A DNA stretch of 64,000 bases, taken from an uncultured Eubacteriales bacterium (GTDB lineage Bacteria > Bacillota > Clostridia > Oscillospirales > Oscillospiraceae). The position numbers and the translations under genes were made by a program. A model generated the notes under the pieces. It searched no databases. It saw only the letters and a list, made by a program, of their open reading frames with translations, and was not told where the DNA came from. Below, piece by piece: positions 1-7,449 of this stretch (position 1 is its first letter; every line of letters begins with the position of its first letter). The stretch covers positions 1 through 64,000 of the forward strand of contig ONGR01000007.1 in the NCBI GenBank assembly GCA_900317425.1. The letters are read 5' to 3'.

Positions 1-232
1 TCTCTGCAATAATAACGACGTAAGCTCTTGTTTTCGGACATTCCGGTTCAGAAATTTTATCTAAATTCTCAATAATGGATACAAAGGCCTGATGAACGGC
101 GTCTTCTGCATCCTGTTTGTGGTTCAGGATCTGCATTGCCGTGTAAAACATGAGGCCTCTGTACCGCTCATATATTTTCTCGAACTTGGACTTATCGTCC
201 TCCGACTCTATCATGGAGAGGTAGATCAGCAT
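1..232 (-). CDS. Sigma-70 family sigma factor, N-terminal part (cut by window edge)
   Basis: Only the first 77 codons are inside the window; the gene continues beyond the left edge. The start ATG at 232 sits behind a strong GGAGGTGAT ribosome site (236-244, minus strand). The visible protein has the region 2 pattern of small Firmicutes sigma-70/ECF-like factors: YERYRGLMFYTAMQIL followed by QDAEDAVHQAF. Such factors occur both on chromosomes and on mobile elements, so it is unclear whether this one belongs to the element to its right. Target promoters cannot be inferred. Confidence 0.75.
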   Translation of the reverse strand, partial: MLIYLSMIESEDDKSKFEKIYERYRGLMFYTAMQILNHKQDAEDAVHQAFVSIIENLDKISEPECPKTRAYVVIIAE

Positions 233-255
233 GATATCACCTCCGTGGTTTTGTC

Positions 256-264
256 AGTATACCA
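256..264 (-). promoter_or_regulatory. Extended -10 promoter of the sigma factor gene
   Basis: On the minus strand the sequence reads TGGTATACT, an extended -10 (TGn plus a TATAAT-like hexamer), about 20 bases before the ribosome site of the sigma factor gene. No convincing -35 is visible, which fits an extended -10 promoter. Confidence 0.5.
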
Positions 265-519
265 TAATTGTCGAAAAAAAGGAAGCACGGCAATAGTTGC
301 TCAGATAAAAACACATTGCCGTAGTTGAATACAGCTAGTAAGGCAGCGTCTGCTTCTGAAAAGAGGCTTTTTTACCCTTTTGGAGTTGTTCCATAGAGAA
401 CAGCGACGTTTTCGGGACAATGAATTTGCTAAACTTTTTTCAGAGAGCGGGAACAATCGGCCTGCTTTTGCGCCGTTAAAAAGTAGAGAGGACTTCTCTC
501 GGAAAGGAGGTGAAAGAAA

Positions 520-1416
520 ATGGCAGTTATGAGAATGAAAAACGGCACCCCGGTGCCCATGCGAAATGCGGAGTTTATCCCCGTGTACTATTTTATTCCA
601 CGGCGCATCCTGGAGGCGTGCGGTGCAGAATTGAACGCACTCCCCCGCAATCCGCAGAAAATCCTGCGCAACAAAACAGCCTGCGATCTCATCGAAAGAG
701 ATTTGTTCCGTCTGTTAATCGTGGATGCCGTGGCCTATATGGTCTGGCCCTATATGGGCTTCACGGAGTATATGGAAGTCTATTCCGGTGACGATCCCGC
801 CTGGCGTCTCGCCCATTGCCCGGAGATCTGGGTGCAGGAACTGACCGACGAAGGGATCCTTCCCTCGGCGGAATCGTTTTTGAGGCAGGCCAACGAGGAG
901 TTCGGCTATGTTTCTGAGGATGAAATCGACACGGTGCTGCGGTTCATTGTCCCGCAGGCCATGAAGCGACACCATATCGGCGAGGTTATCCAGGTAGCGC
1001 AGGAATACCGCTGCTTCGAGGACTTTGATTTTCGGAAGAGTAATCAGAAGACGGACTTCATCCGCCAGTGGTACCACACCCGCACAAGGCATCCCATGGT
1101 CTCTTTGGAGGGGTTCCGCGACGCCTATGCTGAGAACCACGATGGACAGGAATGGGATGCACCGGATTCCTCGCAGGATGTGCAGGAAACTGTAACGTCG
1201 CAGGCTACAGTGAACCAGTTCAAGGCGACGCTCAGTGAAAAGGACATGGCGATTCTGGAGATGCGCATGCAGGGCTATACGCTGGAGGAGATCGCCGAAA
1301 AGTTGGGCTATAAAAATCACAGCGGCGTGCTCAAAAGGATCCGCAAAATCGGGCAAGCTTATGAGGTCTTCACCGGCGAGGATCTGGGCTTTGAGGATGT
1401 TGAATACGAGAAATGA
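520..1416 (+). CDS. HTH protein with sigma region 4-like C-terminus
   Basis: This 298-residue protein starts at the ATG at 520, seven bases after a strong AAAGGAGGTG site. I do not recognise the N-terminal two thirds. Around residues 235-280 there is a helix-turn-helix resembling sigma-70 region 4 or LuxR-type domains: LSEKDMAILEMRMQGYTLEE, then EKLGYKNHSGVLKRI. It is the first gene of a plus-strand run leading to mobC and the relaxase, so it may regulate the mobile element or act as an atypical sigma-like factor. The function is inferred from the HTH only. Confidence 0.6.
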   Translation: MAVMRMKNGTPVPMRNAEFIPVYYFIPRRILEACGAELNALPRNPQKILRNKTACDLIERDLFRLLIVDAVAYMVWPYMGFTEYMEVYSGDDPAWRLAHCPEIWVQELTDEGILPSAESFLRQANEEFGYVSEDEIDTVLRFIVPQAMKRHHIGEVIQVAQEYRCFEDFDFRKSNQKTDFIRQWYHTRTRHPMVSLEGFRDAYAENHDGQEWDAPDSSQDVQETVTSQATVNQFKATLSEKDMAILEMRMQGYTLEEIAEKLGYKNHSGVLKRIRKIGQAYEVFTGEDLGFEDVEYEK

Positions 1417-1480
1417 CACCTATCGACGGAAATTGGTAGGTGTCATTTTTATGCCCAAAATCAGAAAGGAGGAGAGAGAA

Positions 1481-1738
1481 ATGATTTGGAAAATCAACCC
1501 GTTACAGCGTCAACGGGTCAACAGCTTGGTGCGCCGGTTATGCAGCTGCTACAATGGCGGCAACTGCATTCTGCTGGACGACGGCGAGCCCCACAGGTGT
1601 GTACAGCTGATCAGCCGATCCGGGATCACCTGCAGGCACTTCAAAAGAACTGTGCTTCCCGCAGATCGGGAGCTGTACGACCAGCTCAAAAGATATAACG
1701 GAAAAGGAGTGTTGCAGCATGAGAATCATGAGCGGTGA
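1481..1738 (+). CDS. Cysteine-rich VLP domain protein
   Basis: An 85-residue protein with the cysteine spacing CSCYNGGNC, then single Cys residues near positions 41 and 51, followed by the VLPADRELYDQL segment that gives the Cys-rich VLP family its name. The family is common on clostridial mobilizable elements; its role is unknown and the cysteines suggest a small metal-binding fold. An upstream in-frame ATG at 1451 exists, but the AGAAAGGAGG site (1463-1472) favours 1481. The stop overlaps the region just before the next gene, so the two are probably cotranscribed. Confidence 0.75.
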   Translation: MIWKINPLQRQRVNSLVRRLCSCYNGGNCILLDDGEPHRCVQLISRSGITCRHFKRTVLPADRELYDQLKRYNGKGVLQHENHER

Positions 1739-1744
1739 TGCGGA

Positions 1745-2065
1745 ATGAACATCAAAAATGTAAAGGTTCGCTTCAACCTGGAAAAGGAGAATGACCGCAG
1801 GGCATATGAGTATCTGAAGGAATCAGAGACCTCGTACAACAAGGCGGTCATTTCTGCCATCTGCGGATATATGGACCTGTCGGAAAGCAAGGCCACAGAG
1901 GATGCTTTTCTTGAGCGGGTCATTCAAACCATCCGCCAGGAGACGGCGTCGATCAATCCGCTCCGCGGATTGCTGCAGCTGATGCAGGCGCAGCCGACTC
2001 CCACAGCAGAGGAAACGGAAGACGAGAATAACCAGGCGGTGCTTGATTTCCTGGCCAGCTTCTGA
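1745..2065 (+). CDS. ParR-like ribbon-helix-helix protein
   Basis: A 106-residue protein whose N-terminus (VKVRFNLEKENDRRAYEYL, then SYNKAVISAI) resembles plasmid centromere-binding ParR/StbB proteins, which carry a ribbon-helix-helix near residues 5-45. The rest is acidic and probably poorly ordered. ParR normally works with a ParM actin-like ATPase; none is seen in this window, although the element continues to the left. It begins six bases after the Cys-rich VLP gene. An alternative is a general RHH regulator of the element. Confidence 0.55.
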   Translation: MNIKNVKVRFNLEKENDRRAYEYLKESETSYNKAVISAICGYMDLSESKATEDAFLERVIQTIRQETASINPLRGLLQLMQAQPTPTAEETEDENNQAVLDFLASF

Positions 2066-2427
2066 TGGGCCACTTATCTCCGGTTTTGGGTCCAATGTGA
2101 CGGCAGTTCCCGGCAGATTTGCCCCCGCACAAATCGAGCGGGGCCACAAAGCCGCCATACCGACGACACTTGCGCAAAAAGTAGCGTCAATACCTCCGAA
2201 AAGCGGAGCAAGGTTATGTACTGCATGAGCTAGAACGATGTAAGGGTTATTTGAAGCAGCGCAAGACACAGAAATCATATGTATACGGCCTCATGGTCTG
2301 TCTTACACGGTAACAAGCAGGGACTTTGTGTGCCAAAGTCCCATCAGAATCCACCCATGACTGGGTGGATTCCCTCTTTGGGGGACAACCTCCCCCAATC
2401 CCCCTGGCATGAAAGGAGTTGATGAGA
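2066..2427 (+). other. Non-coding region with candidate origin of transfer
   Basis: No gene is seen in these 362 bases between the ParR-like gene and mobC. The right half holds three consecutive perfect inverted repeats: 2320-2328/2334-2342 (9-bp arms, 5-base loop), 2348-2357/2362-2371 (10-bp arms, 4-base loop) and 2378-2384/2392-2398 (7-bp arms, 7-base loop). Hairpins directly upstream of mobC and a relaxase gene are typical of oriT, so the nick site is probably here; the exact nic position cannot be read. Confidence 0.6.
2320..2398 (+). repeat. Three tandem hairpins, probable oriT core
   Basis: Three different perfect stem-loops lie within 79 bases, separated by 5 and 6 bases. The last, TTGGGGG/CCCCCAA, is followed by a C-rich stretch and the mobC ribosome site. 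Relaxosome proteins such as MobC bind inverted repeats of this sort. They could also act as terminators for the upstream genes, but none is followed by a T-run. Confidence 0.6.
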
Positions 2428-2703
2428 ATGGGGAGAGATATGAGAATCGCCGTCCGTGTGACGGCAAAAGAGAAAGAACGGATCCAAACCAAGGCCCGCA
2501 AGTGCGGGCTGAGCACAACGGAATATGTGAAGCAGAGAGCGTTGGGATATGAGCCGCGAGGGATTCCGCCCAACGTTCTTTTTGCTTTCCTCGAAAAGCT
2601 GGGCGAGCTGGCCGATCAGGCCAACTCCCCGGAGTTGGACGAGGAGATTGGGGCCTTGCTGCAGCAGATCGCCGCTGTGCTTCTGCTGCCGGAGAAGGGG
2701 TGA
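2428..2703 (+). CDS. mobC: MobC-like relaxosome accessory protein
   Basis: A protein of about 91 residues starting MGRDMRIAVRVTAKEKERI, the ribbon-helix-helix N-terminus typical of MobC proteins; the segment KARKCGLSTTEYVKQRALG supports this. MobC binds oriT and helps the relaxase load. The start is ambiguous: TTG 2419, ATG 2422, ATG 2428 and ATG 2440 are all in frame after the AAAGGAG site at 2412-2418; 2428 gives the most usual spacing. The stop overlaps the GTG start of the relaxase, implying translational coupling. Confidence 0.75.
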   Translation: MGRDMRIAVRVTAKEKERIQTKARKCGLSTTEYVKQRALGYEPRGIPPNVLFAFLEKLGELADQANSPELDEEIGALLQQIAAVLLLPEKG

Positions 2704-4070
2704 TCCCCATGGCTGTCACCGGCTTCTGGCCCATCTACAAAAACCTGAAGGCGACGCTGGACTACGCAGACAACCCGGACAAAACCACGCCGAAAGAATA
2801 TGTGGATGACGATCTGTACGCCGCCCTGCGCTATGCGGGAAACGACAACAAAACAGACAAGCAGCTATACGTCGGCGGCATCAACTGCTCCCGCCAGAAC
2901 GCCTTTGCGGAGATGGTGGCCGTACAGCGTCGCTTCGGCCTGCGGGGCAAGGTGGTGGGCTATCACGGGATCCAGAGCTTCCGGGAGGGCGAGGTGACAC
3001 CGGAGGAAGCGTTCCAGCTTGGCAAGGAAACGGCGCGTCGGATGTGGGGCGACCGATACCAGGTCCTCGTCACCGTGCATCTGAACACGGAGAATCTCCA
3101 CTGTCATTTCGTGGTAAACCCCGTGTCGTTTATAGACGGTTCCAAGTTCCAGAACAAGATTGGGGATCATAAAGAACTCCGTCGCGTATCGGATGAGATC
3201 TGCAGAGAGCGCCGGCTGTCTGTTCTGGAGAACAGCAGCTTCTACGGTAACAAAAAAGCGTACTGGGTCAACAAGGCCGGAAAGAAGACCCATCGGGATC
3301 TGCTGCGGGAGGACGTGGAGTACTGCTTGACCTATGCCGGCAACATGGACCAGTTTGTCAGCCAGCTGCGAGGGCTGGGTTACGAATACGACTACAGGCG
3401 CGGATCTGTCCGTGCTCCCGGCTGGGAGCGGGCTGTGCGATTGCGCAATCTCGGCTATACCACCGAAAGTCTTCAGGAGCGTTTCAAGGACAACCTATAT
3501 TCCCCCGACCACTACTACCAGTGGAACGCCCATCTGCCATACCGACCGAAGCGGTTCCCGCTGCTGGAGTTGGAGCGGAAGCTGCAGTTCTCCGTGGAGC
3601 ACTCCCACGATACCGCCACGGTGCTGGTGGACCTGCTGTTTCTCATGCTGTTGCTGCTCTTGCAGCTGCAGCGAGATGAGAACACGAAGGTCAGGCCCCT
3701 ATCCCCGGCCCTTCGGCAGGAGATAGCTCGTTTTGAGGAACTGCAGCAGGAATACCGATTCCTGGCAGACAACGGGATTCACTCGGCGAATGATTTAGCC
3801 GACAGCATCGCGGATCTGTCACAGCAAATAACAGCTCTGGAAACACAGCGGCAGAAGTGTCGCAACCAGTTGAGAAGAAATACCGATCCGGCACGAGAGA
3901 CCGCGCTGAAAGGAGAGGCAAAGGCCATCTCAAAGGAGCTGGTGCCTCTGCGGGAGAAGCTGCGCACCGCACAGCGCATTGCACTGCGCTATCCCGAAAT
4001 ACAGAAAACATTAGAAACCGAGCGGGCCATGGAAATGACGGCCCGCGCCAGAGAAAGAGAGAGGAGTTAA
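2700..4070 (+). CDS. Relaxase / mobilization nuclease (MOBP type)
   Basis: A 456-residue relaxase that would nick oriT and carry the strand during transfer. Near the N-terminus LDYADNPDKT (about residues 20-29) matches the motif with the putative catalytic tyrosine (Tyr22). YHGIQSF (88-94) and HLNTENLHCHF (His127, His134, His136) form the metal-binding three-histidine motif of MOBP/MobV-like enzymes. Residues about 306-325 are very hydrophobic, and the C-terminus is coiled-coil-like. The GTG start at 2700 overlaps the mobC stop; an ATG at 2709 is the alternative. No type IV secretion genes are seen, so mobilization by a helper element is likely. Confidence 0.85.
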   Translation: MIPMAVTGFWPIYKNLKATLDYADNPDKTTPKEYVDDDLYAALRYAGNDNKTDKQLYVGGINCSRQNAFAEMVAVQRRFGLRGKVVGYHGIQSFREGEVTPEEAFQLGKETARRMWGDRYQVLVTVHLNTENLHCHFVVNPVSFIDGSKFQNKIGDHKELRRVSDEICRERRLSVLENSSFYGNKKAYWVNKAGKKTHRDLLREDVEYCLTYAGNMDQFVSQLRGLGYEYDYRRGSVRAPGWERAVRLRNLGYTTESLQERFKDNLYSPDHYYQWNAHLPYRPKRFPLLELERKLQFSVEHSHDTATVLVDLLFLMLLLLLQLQRDENTKVRPLSPALRQEIARFEELQQEYRFLADNGIHSANDLADSIADLSQQITALETQRQKCRNQLRRNTDPARETALKGEAKAISKELVPLREKLRTAQRIALRYPEIQKTLETERAMEMTARARERERS

Positions 4071-4073
4071 AAC

Positions 4074-4913
4074 ATGAAACAAACCAATATTGCCATTACC
4101 AGCCTGCACCCCTTTGCAGGCAACCCCTACCAGGTCCGGGACGATGCGGAGATGGACGCTCTGATCGAGAGCATCCGGGAATACGGCATCTACACGCCGC
4201 TGATCATACGCCCCATGGAGGGTCAGGAAAACGAATACGAGGTGATAAGCGGACACCGCCGCTTGCACGCCGCAAAGAAGGCAGGGCTTTCCGAAGTCCC
4301 TGCCTTGATTTATCCCCTGGACCGCAACGCTGCCGCCATCGCGGTGGTGGACAACAACCTGCACCGGGAGCACATCCTTCCCAGCGAAAAGGCATTCGCC
4401 TACAAGCTGAAAATGGATGCGCTCCGGCACCAAGGCAAAACCTGTGGACAGGTTGGCCACAAGTCCAGGGATGATGTTTCTGAGACAGAAAGCGGACGGC
4501 AGATCCACCGCTATATCCGGCTGACCAACCTTATCCCGGCACTGCTGAAGCTGGTAGACGAAGAACGCATCGCCTTCTCCGTAGCCGTAGAGCTGTCGTA
4601 CCTGCATCAATCCACGCAGGAGCATATTGCGGAGATCTATGGCCGGGATGAGGCGACGCCCTCCTATTCCCAAGCGGTGCGAATGCACAGGGAGAACGGT
4701 CTCAGCTTTGAGGGCATTTCCGATGAGCGGGTGGAGACCATTATGTCCGAGCAAAAGCCCAATCAGAAGGAGCGGGTATCTCTTCCGGTGGAGCAGCTTC
4801 GTCGCTACTTCCCCAAGCACTACACCCCGCAGAAGATCCAGGACGCCATTCTGAAGCTGATGGAAGAGCAGTACCGGCAGCGGGAGCGCAGCCGCGACCG
4901 AGACACGCGATGA
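4074..4913 (+). CDS. ParB/RepB/Spo0J family partition protein
   Basis: A 279-residue ParB-type protein. The N-terminal domain has NPYQVRDD, then IRPMEGQ and the nucleotide-binding box ISGHRRLHAAKKAG (residues 58-71), and NNLHREHILPSEKAFAYK, all typical of ParB CTPase domains. An HTH region follows around residues 150-190. It starts 3 bases after the relaxase stop. No ParA is present in the window; on integrative elements lone ParB-like proteins may support maintenance of the excised circle or regulate genes. Its stop overlaps the leader of the excisionase gene. Confidence 0.85.
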   Translation: MKQTNIAITSLHPFAGNPYQVRDDAEMDALIESIREYGIYTPLIIRPMEGQENEYEVISGHRRLHAAKKAGLSEVPALIYPLDRNAAAIAVVDNNLHREHILPSEKAFAYKLKMDALRHQGKTCGQVGHKSRDDVSETESGRQIHRYIRLTNLIPALLKLVDEERIAFSVAVELSYLHQSTQEHIAEIYGRDEATPSYSQAVRMHRENGLSFEGISDERVETIMSEQKPNQKERVSLPVEQLRRYFPKHYTPQKIQDAILKLMEEQYRQRERSRDRDTR

Positions 4914-4927
4914 GGGGAGGGATACAG

Positions 4928-5122
4928 ATGGAGAATCGTTATCGTTCCCTGGAGGAGCTGCCCATGGTGCTTACCGTGGAGGACCTGATGCCCATTCTGA
5001 GCATCGGACGCAACACAGCCTATGAGCTGATTCGCTCCGGCCAAATTCGCAGTGTGCGGGCTGGACGGAAGATCCGTGTGCCAAAGGAGGCCATTGCGGA
5101 GTACCTGTCCCGGCAGGCGTAA
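4928..5122 (+). CDS. Excisionase-family HTH protein
   Basis: A 64-residue MerR-like winged-helix protein: LTVEDLMPILSIGRNTAYEL, then IRSVRAGRKIRVPKEAIAEYL, the standard excisionase/HTH_17 layout. It probably binds the element ends and directs the integrase toward excision. The GGGGAGGG site at 4914-4921 selects the ATG at 4928 over the earlier ATG at 4910. It lies 88 bases before the integrase gene, the usual xis-int order. Confidence 0.8.
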   Translation: MENRYRSLEELPMVLTVEDLMPILSIGRNTAYELIRSGQIRSVRAGRKIRVPKEAIAEYLSRQA

Positions 5123-5210
5123 CACAGAAACCACACATTTGCAAATGTACCGCACATCGGGCTATCATGAAAGCGCATGATTCCCGCTGTGCGGTGGAAA
5201 GGAGGATAAA

Positions 5211-6395
5211 ATGCCGCGCGGCAAAAAGAAAGGCGCGTCCGGCGCGGGTTCCATCCGCAAAAAGATCGTGACGCGAAACGGAAAACAATATCAGTATTGG
5301 GAAGCCCGTTACACCTCGGGCTACGATCCCGGCACCGGCAAGCAAATCCAAAGAACAATTACCGGAAAGAGTCAGAAGGAGGTTGCTGAAAAGCTTAGGA
5401 GCGTAACTTCGGACATCGACCACGGAACCTATATCGCACCGAGCAAAATGACAGTCGGCGAGTGGCTGGAAATTTGGAGCGAGACGTATCTGGGGGGAAT
5501 CAAACCCCGCACGGTTGAGATTTACAACTGCAGCATCCGCGTTCACATCAAGCCTGCGCTTGGCGCAATCCGCTTGGAGGAACTGAATGCGCACACGATC
5601 CAGAAGTTTTATAACGACTGCTCGAACAAGGGCCTCTCCCCGAAATCCGTAAAGAACATCCATGGCGTCCTGCATCGGGCGTTGCAGCAGGCCGTCCTAA
5701 TCGGCTACCTGCGGTTTAACCCAACATCTGCCTGTGTCCTGCCCCGCACCCAACGGAAGGAGCTGCGTCCGCTGGATGATGAGCAGATCGCCGCTTTCCT
5801 GAAGGAGATCCACGGCGACAAAGACGAGGCCCTTTTGGCGCTTACCCTTTTCACCGGACTGCGTGAGGGCGAGGTCCTTGGCCTCCGTTGGGAATGCGTT
5901 GACTTCTTCCGAGGGACGATCACAGTCAATAAGCAGCTACAGTATAAGCACAATGGCAACGGCGAGTACCAGCTCCAGCCAACCAAAAACAGCAAAAGCC
6001 GTGTAATCGTTCCGGCGACATTCGTTATGAAAATGCTGCGGAAGCACCGCTCTGCCCAGCTTGAATGCAAACTCCGCGCCGGCCAGGCGTGGGAGGACTC
6101 CGGTTTTGTATTCACCGATGAGCTGGGCCATCATCTGAAAACCTGGAATGTCTATCGCAGCTTCAAACGCACAGCGTCAGCCATTGGCAGGCCGGATCTT
6201 CGCTTTCATGACCTGCGCCATTCTTATGCAGTCGCGGCCATTCGCGCCGGCGACGATATTAAGACGGTACAGGGAAATCTGGGGCATGCCACAGCGGCAT
6301 TCACTTTGGATGTTTACGGCCATGTGACAGATCAGATGAAGCAGGCCAGTTCAGCTCGGATGGATCGCTATATTGAGTTCGTCAGCGGCCAATAA
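5211..6395 (+). CDS. int: Tyrosine recombinase (integrase)
   Basis: A 394-residue phage/ICE-type tyrosine integrase. An AP2-like arm-binding N-terminus (residues about 10-70) is followed by a core-binding SAM-like domain (80-170) and the catalytic domain. The catalytic residues are visible: Arg218 (TGLREGE), a lysine at 259 or 262 (TKNSKS), His333 and Arg336 (FHDLRHSY), His359 (GNLGHA) and the nucleophile Tyr369 (LDVYGHV). It starts after a strong GGAAAGGAGG site. The gene points toward tRNA-Thr 117 bases away, so that tRNA is the probable attachment site. The enzyme appears intact. Confidence 0.93.
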   Translation: MPRGKKKGASGAGSIRKKIVTRNGKQYQYWEARYTSGYDPGTGKQIQRTITGKSQKEVAEKLRSVTSDIDHGTYIAPSKMTVGEWLEIWSETYLGGIKPRTVEIYNCSIRVHIKPALGAIRLEELNAHTIQKFYNDCSNKGLSPKSVKNIHGVLHRALQQAVLIGYLRFNPTSACVLPRTQRKELRPLDDEQIAAFLKEIHGDKDEALLALTLFTGLREGEVLGLRWECVDFFRGTITVNKQLQYKHNGNGEYQLQPTKNSKSRVIVPATFVMKMLRKHRSAQLECKLRAGQAWEDSGFVFTDELGHHLKTWNVYRSFKRTASAIGRPDLRFHDLRHSYAVAAIRAGDDIKTVQGNLGHATAAFTLDVYGHVTDQMKQASSARMDRYIEFVSGQ

Positions 6396-6512
6396 GGGTA
6401 AACGTAAGGGAAAACACTTTTCATGCCACTTATATGCAGAACTATTTGGTGCGGAATGACGTCAAAAAATAAAATAATCCCTTGGAATTGAAACAATTCC
6501 AAGGGATTCCAA
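6396..6512. other. Probable element end / attachment region
   Basis: The stretch between the integrase stop and the 3' end of tRNA-Thr holds no gene. Integrases of this type usually recombine within the 3' end of a tRNA gene, so one attachment site is expected at about 6500-6560. The other copy would lie left of the window, so the direct repeat cannot be checked here. Confidence 0.45.
6479..6505 (-). terminator. Terminator downstream of the tRNA genes
   Basis: A perfect 12-bp stem (6479-6490 with 6494-6505) and a 3-base loop are followed on the minus strand by a T-rich run. It would end transcription of the tRNA-Asp/tRNA-Thr unit and may also stop integrase transcripts from the other side. 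Confidence 0.8.
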
Positions 6513-6588
<76 letters not shown>

Positions 6589-6591
6589 ATA

Positions 6592-6668
6592 TGGCGACCA
6601 AGATGGGGCTCGAACCCACGACCTCCAGCGTGACAGGCTGGCGTTCTAACCAACTGAACTACTTGGCC
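6592..6668 (-). tRNA. tRNA-Asp (anticodon GTC)
   Basis: A 77-nt cloverleaf with encoded CCA; acceptor stem GGCCAAG with CTTGGTC, anticodon loop CTGTCAC between CCAGC and GCTGG. It lies 3 bases upstream of tRNA-Thr and shares its promoter. Confidence 0.95.
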
Positions 6669-6699
6669 AAGGTTGCGTTTTTTGAAATCGAGCTTATTT

Positions 6700-6728
6700 A
6701 ATATAGCAAACAGAACCGGAATTGTCAA
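6700..6728 (-). promoter_or_regulatory. Promoter of the tRNA-Asp/tRNA-Thr unit
   Basis: On the minus strand TTGACA (6723-6728), a 17-base spacer and TATATT (6700-6705) lie about 30 bases before tRNA-Asp. This is close to the vegetative sigma consensus. Confidence 0.85.
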
Positions 6729-6744
6729 TAGGAAAATCGGAATA

Positions 6745-6809
6745 TTTTAAAAAAATCTGATTTCGTCAGATTCGGTCGAACCCCCTGTCCGAAAAATCCG
6801 GACAGGGGG
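6745..6809 (-). terminator. Terminator of the cobalamin operon
   Basis: Two hairpins follow the cbiC stop. The first has an 11-bp stem (6781-6791 with 6799-6809). The second, 6754-6760 with 6766-6772, is followed on the minus strand by a run of T and is the likely intrinsic terminator. Confidence 0.8.
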
Positions 6810-6816
6810 TGTTTTC

Positions 6817-7449
6817 TCACTCCCGGCCCAGCAGATACAGCAGGGCGTTGCAGATGGCTGCGGCCACGTTGCTGCCGCCCTTGCGGCCCTGAGCCACGAT
6901 ATAGGGCACGCCGGCCTCCATGATCAATTCCTTGGCCGGCACCACGTTCACGAAGCCCACCGGCACACCGATGATCAGCTCCGGCTTCAGCTTGCCGCTC
7001 TCAATGAGCTCGTAGAGCCGGATCAGCGCCGTGGGGGCGTTGCCGATGGCAAAGATCAGCGGCCGGTCGATGGAACAGGCCTTGTCCATGGACGCCACCG
7101 CCCGGGTGGTACCGTTCTCCTTGGCCATCCGGGCCACGTCCTCATCGGCCATGAAGCAGAACACCTCGCCGCCGTGGCGGGCCAGGGCCTTCTTGTTGAT
7201 GCCGGATTTTCCCATATTGGTGTCGGTGACGATGCAGGCGCCCCGCCGGATGGCGTCCAGCGCCTTTTTCACCACATTGGGGGAAAAGCACAGGCTGTCG
7301 GCGTACTCAAAATCCGCCGAGGTGTGGATGACCCGCTTGATGATGGGTGCCAGCTCCGGATCCAGCGGATGGGGCAACTCCGACTCAATGATCTCAAAGC
7401 TGCGCTTCTCGATCTCCGCAGGGGTCACCTGCTCAAATTCCCATTTCAT
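6817..7449 (-). CDS. cbiC: Cobalt-precorrin-8 methylmutase
   Basis: CbiC moves the C-11 methyl group to C-12, giving cobyrinic acid or its cobalt form. The 210-residue length is typical. Family features include [17 protein letters not shown] with the active-site His near residue 42, [19 protein letters not shown] and the GVPVGFVN loop. The start ATG overlaps the cbiP stop (ATGA). It is the last gene of the operon and is followed by a double hairpin terminator. Confidence 0.95.
   Translation of the reverse strand: MKWEFEQVTPAEIEKRSFEIIESELPHPLDPELAPIIKRVIHTSADFEYADSLCFSPNVVKKALDAIRRGACIVTDTNMGKSGINKKALARHGGEVFCFMADEDVARMAKENGTTRAVASMDKACSIDRPLIFAIGNAPTALIRLYELIESGKLKPELIIGVPVGFVNVVPAKELIMEAGVPYIVAQGRKGGSNVAAAICNALLYLLGRE

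Noticed and set aside
2320..2398. Reading the three hairpins as a CRISPR-like repeat array
   Set aside because: The three repeats differ in sequence and there are no spacers or cas genes; an oriT fits better.
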